This document shows, piece after piece, positions 61,049 through 64,000 of a DNA stretch of 64,000 bases. The stretch spans positions 62,001-126,000 of the forward strand of contig NW_022985076.1 in assembly GCF_010015585.1 (NCBI RefSeq), written 5' to 3'. Under the pieces are notes generated by a model. It worked only from the letters and a program-made list of their open reading frames with translations. It was not told the origin of the DNA and made no database searches. Positions within the stretch are counted from its first letter, which is position 1. The number at the start of each line of letters is the position of its first letter. Both the position numbers and the translations under genes were made by a program. The stretch comes from Eremomyces bilateralis CBS 781.70. Its lineage: Eukaryota > Ascomycota > Dothideomycetes > Eremomycetales > Eremomycetaceae.

Positions 61049-61942
61049 GAACATGGAGGTTATGGGCCAAGGAAATACTTGAGGGATATAATGATGGAGT
61101 ATCTGTGTTACATGGCGGCGTTGGAATGCATCCGTATAACAGTGAACCAGTGGGATTTCTTGCTCAGGTATCATAATTACAGAATAGTTCGGTAGATGGA
61201 TGTAATTGTCTTGTGGACTTGGATATGATATTGCATGGTTTTTAGATCAGTGAGATCCCTGGTACCGCTCTTCTGGTGATCGTCCTGGTGCAGTGGCGTG
61301 TTTCGTTGGAACTTAGAGCGATTTATAACATTACCGGATCAGCAGATTCATGCAAACCTCCATTTCTTTCCTTACCGTGCTAGAGACCGGTTCCCTTTAT
61401 CCCACCACAGTACGTGGTTTGGGATCTGATATCTTGACTTCTCAGCTCAGGGGCAGCAGTTAACTTTGTCGCCACTACAAATGGCTATCGAGTCCCGGTT
61501 CCTAATTTTAATACTAGTGGTTTCTTACCGGAGCAGAGGCCAGATCGAGTTATGACTCATATGCTTAATGATTAAGTCGCAGCTCAAACGCAGGCGATAA
61601 ATTGCAGCGAAGTCAAGATACGTTTATGGCCCCTTAGCCCTCTTCGAGGGTTTAGGTGCTTATACCCTGAATTCCTCTGTTAATGAGATATATCGTGTCG
61701 TGCCACAAGCTTGTACGACGGATGGCTCTCGCCATGTCGGACCTATATATTCTCTAAGGCATGTTGCATTTCTTCTTCAGACGCAACCAGTGCATCGTTC
61801 TACCATCCATACAGTCCGTGAAAGAGAACTGGCAATACATCGGGCATCCAGACTGGTGTTTAATGCCTCGAGGTTTTGGTTATGGCAAAGACTAATAGCA
61901 GGATTGACCCGTGGACTCGATCTGAGAGTGTCACTTCCACAA
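61049..61942. other. Convergent spacer
   Basis: About 890 bases between the 3' ends of the beta-glucosidase and the membrane-protein genes. No gene recognised. Confidence 0.5.
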
Positions 61943-63840
61943 TTACTTCCCGTTCCCCGACTCACAAACCTCAATGGCATATTTTTGATCTTTGTCATTC
62001 CCCGATGCCGGTCGAAAAGCAATGTGTATATTCTCCAAAGATTCCGGAAGAGGATTAGCACCATCCGTGTCCGAGCCTCGGATAATCTTATCCAGATCAG
62101 GGTTACGAGACGTCCTGATCACGGTCGAAAATGCATTGGAATATGATCGTCTAGTCCTGAACATGGGTCGAGCGCCAATGATGTTTCCTAGAAAAGCCAT
62201 GCCGCCACAGATAACATAGGCTATGACGAGGTTCCGAGGTTCGTATTTGTATACGTTCTCGGACTTCCAATTGGTGACCATGACCGGGTTTGAATTGGTT
62301 TGCCTATTGAATTTTGATGTCAGATAATGCCTGAGACCATTATGCGCAGTAAATCTCGACTTACGTGAACGCCGCTTTGCTGAAAAGACCTAAAGTTATG
62401 TTCCTGGTCAGTTGTTCGACGCCGTATATAAACGTCGCATTTTTGGCGTTGAGACTGGTTCCAGTAATTTTTTCGCCCTGTGTATATTTGCCAGACTCTT
62501 CTGTATAAACCATGAATGCAGCGGCCAGAGCATTGGTTGGTCCGTAGATGCCTTCAAGCCAGCCACCAATCTGATATCCTAATGAATGCATCACTGCTTG
62601 ATAGTTCATGATCACTCGCTTGCTCTCATCGTAGGTACGGTGGTCCGGTCCGAGTCCGAGTTCAAGACTGTTCACGGCAGTGACTTCGTTCAGGACCGTT
62701 TCATTTCTTACCGCCAGCGTCTGAACCCCGCTGTCGAATGTGAACTCAACTGTATATGAAGAGTTATGCAAGCGGCAGTCAGACACCACATCACCAGTTT
62801 CCCAGGGTCCGGTCTCGTAGTGGTCTCCTGGTCGAAGAATATAAATTCGTGTGCCCACTCTTTGTCTGTCCACATCCAAGCCTGTGTTATTCATGCCCAG
62901 GAACTTGTAGAACACATCTTCAGCAGAGCATCCAGCGATACCCTGATCCCAATAATGGACATTATTTAAATTTCGAAACTGATCTTCGAATGATACTGAA
63001 TCGTTTAGCGGAGCCGAAGCGTAATATGAGATATTTCCTGCACGTCCCACATCTGAATAATTTAGTCGGACAGGGAAGGGGTGGCAATGGAGAGAGGGAC
63101 CGTAAAACTCGAGAATATAGGAAGAATTGTTGAACGGGGGTTCGATACGGGGGATATGGCCAGAGTATGCCACAATTGTGGACAATCCCAGGAGTAATCG
63201 ACTTGGCACGGCGTATTTTTCGGAGGTATCGTAGGACATTTCAACAAAACATTTGCTGTTGAAGTCTACTTGTGGGACTATCGCCGGGACTCTATCAGCA
63301 ACACCAATGGAGACAACTGTAAGTGTAGGTGGCGCAGTAATCACTGCGAAAGGGAGAAACCTTCTGCAGTCAGTCAATGTCGTCAGGAGAGTGCAAATCG
63401 GTACGCTGCCAGTGGACGACTGCCAAAAAGACCAAAAGGGGACTGAACTTCCAGAGCCTGTAACTGAAGAAGCCCATGGGGTTGGACGTTATATCAAACA
63501 AACTATCCGCAACACTAAGTTTGACAGGTTCTCGGTTGGTCTTGAGGCCATCCCAAAAGCACTGAATAATGGCAATGCTTATTGAAAGCGAGAGCAGAAT
63601 TCGAACGAGAAACGCGAGCGCGGTTCCAACTCGACTGACCCACTCCTGAGTTACTCCCGTGCCAACTATAACACCATCCATATATGAGTAAAAGCCATGA
63701 TGGATACAAGCGACGATGATGCCTGCGGCCAAACTTCCGACCATCAACGTCGGCTGCTGCCAGTGTATCTTCCCCGTCTTTTGTGGATGCTCACTTAGCA
63801 GGAAGTTCAATGAGGAAGGTGGAGTCGCTGGAGGTTCCAT
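61943..63840 (-). CDS. Uncharacterised fungal multi-pass membrane protein with large glycosylated loop
   Basis: A member of a large fungal family without known function. Exon 1 runs from 63840 (MEPPATPPSSLNFL...) to about 63420; the next, carrying FLPFAVITAPPTLTV and the long loop, ends at 62365; the last is 61943-62303 after a 61-bp intron (GTAAGT...AATAG, phase closes). The join between exons 1 and 2 near 63380-63430 is unresolved: I could not find a standard donor/acceptor pair in phase. Three membrane segments lie near the N-terminus (LMVGSLAAGIIVACIHHGF, ALAFLVRILLSLSISIAII, the LLVFLAVVHW region), then a roughly 300-residue loop with several N-x-S/T sites and cysteines, then a last segment (IAYVICGGMAFLGNIIG) and a charged tail. 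Probably plasma or vacuolar membrane. Some annotations call relatives 'formylmethionine deformylase-like'; nothing here supports that. Confidence 0.75.
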
Positions 63841-64000
63841 TTTCTCATATCAACGACGAGGTCAATGACTATGCGAAGGGCAGTTGAACATTGGATTGAG
63901 GAAGCTGACGCTTGCTTCGAAGGATCGTCATCATTAAATCTCTTCCGACGCCCAGTGAACCTGAGCTATACGACACAAACTGCTTCAGCGTCCCTTACCA

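Noticed and set aside
1-64000. CRISPR arrays, rRNA genes, bacterial operons, LTR-type or virus-like elements
   Set aside because: None seen by eye. The sequence is fungal nuclear DNA; the only mobile element supported is the short MITE at 47.2 kb.

Overview
The window is nuclear DNA of a filamentous ascomycete (Pezizomycotina, most likely Eurotiomycetes of the Aspergillus/Penicillium kind). The genes carry many short introns (about 45-60 bp) with fungal branch sites (CTAAC/CTGAC). HET-domain proteins, a fungal rhodopsin-domain membrane protein, a class I myosin with a WH2-acidic tail and a galactosaminogalactan (GAG) locus all fit that group. Species was not determined.

Positions 1-24973 hold what looks like the complete five-gene GAG exopolysaccharide cluster: gtb3 (giant membrane glycosyltransferase, minus strand, C-terminus cut by the left edge), agd3 (secreted GalNAc deacetylase, plus), ega3 (membrane-anchored GH114 endo-galactosaminidase, plus), sph3 (membrane-anchored GH135 hydrolase, minus) and uge3 (UDP-glucose/GlcNAc 4-epimerase, plus). 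Read as a pathway, Uge3 makes UDP-Gal and UDP-GalNAc. Gtb3 polymerises and probably exports the chain. Agd3 deacetylates it outside the cell, which makes it cationic and adhesive. Sph3 and Ega3 cut or edit it. The layout parallels the bacterial Pel polysaccharide system: Gtb3 has a PelF-like GT4 domain, and the deacetylase and hydrolase roles match PelA. A 5.5 kb stretch without recognisable genes separates ega3 from sph3.

Positions 25-31 kb are gene-poor accessory DNA with a broken HET gene and an adjacent, nearly intact HET gene. From 31.9 kb the window is mainly housekeeping: alg13 (N-glycosylation), a mitochondrial calcium uniporter (MCU) with a 20-bp microexon carrying its pore motif, a gamma-glutamylcyclotransferase-like protein, a Hul5-type HECT ubiquitin ligase, a nine-exon amino-acid/GABA-type permease, a rhodopsin-domain membrane protein and a GNAT acetyltransferase. 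A 277-bp foldback MITE with an 11-bp target duplication lies at 47.2 kb. It is followed by a coiled-coil protein of unknown function, class I myosin (myoA) and, after a 3.2 kb gap, a cytosolic GH3-PA14 beta-glucosidase. At the right edge is an uncharacterised fungal multi-pass membrane protein.

Exon structures were worked out by hand from reading frames and splice motifs. Where the phases close across all exons the model is strong. Unresolved joins are flagged (5' end of gtb3, the first HET frame change, and the first intron of the last gene). Homology statements rest on recognised motifs, not on a database search.
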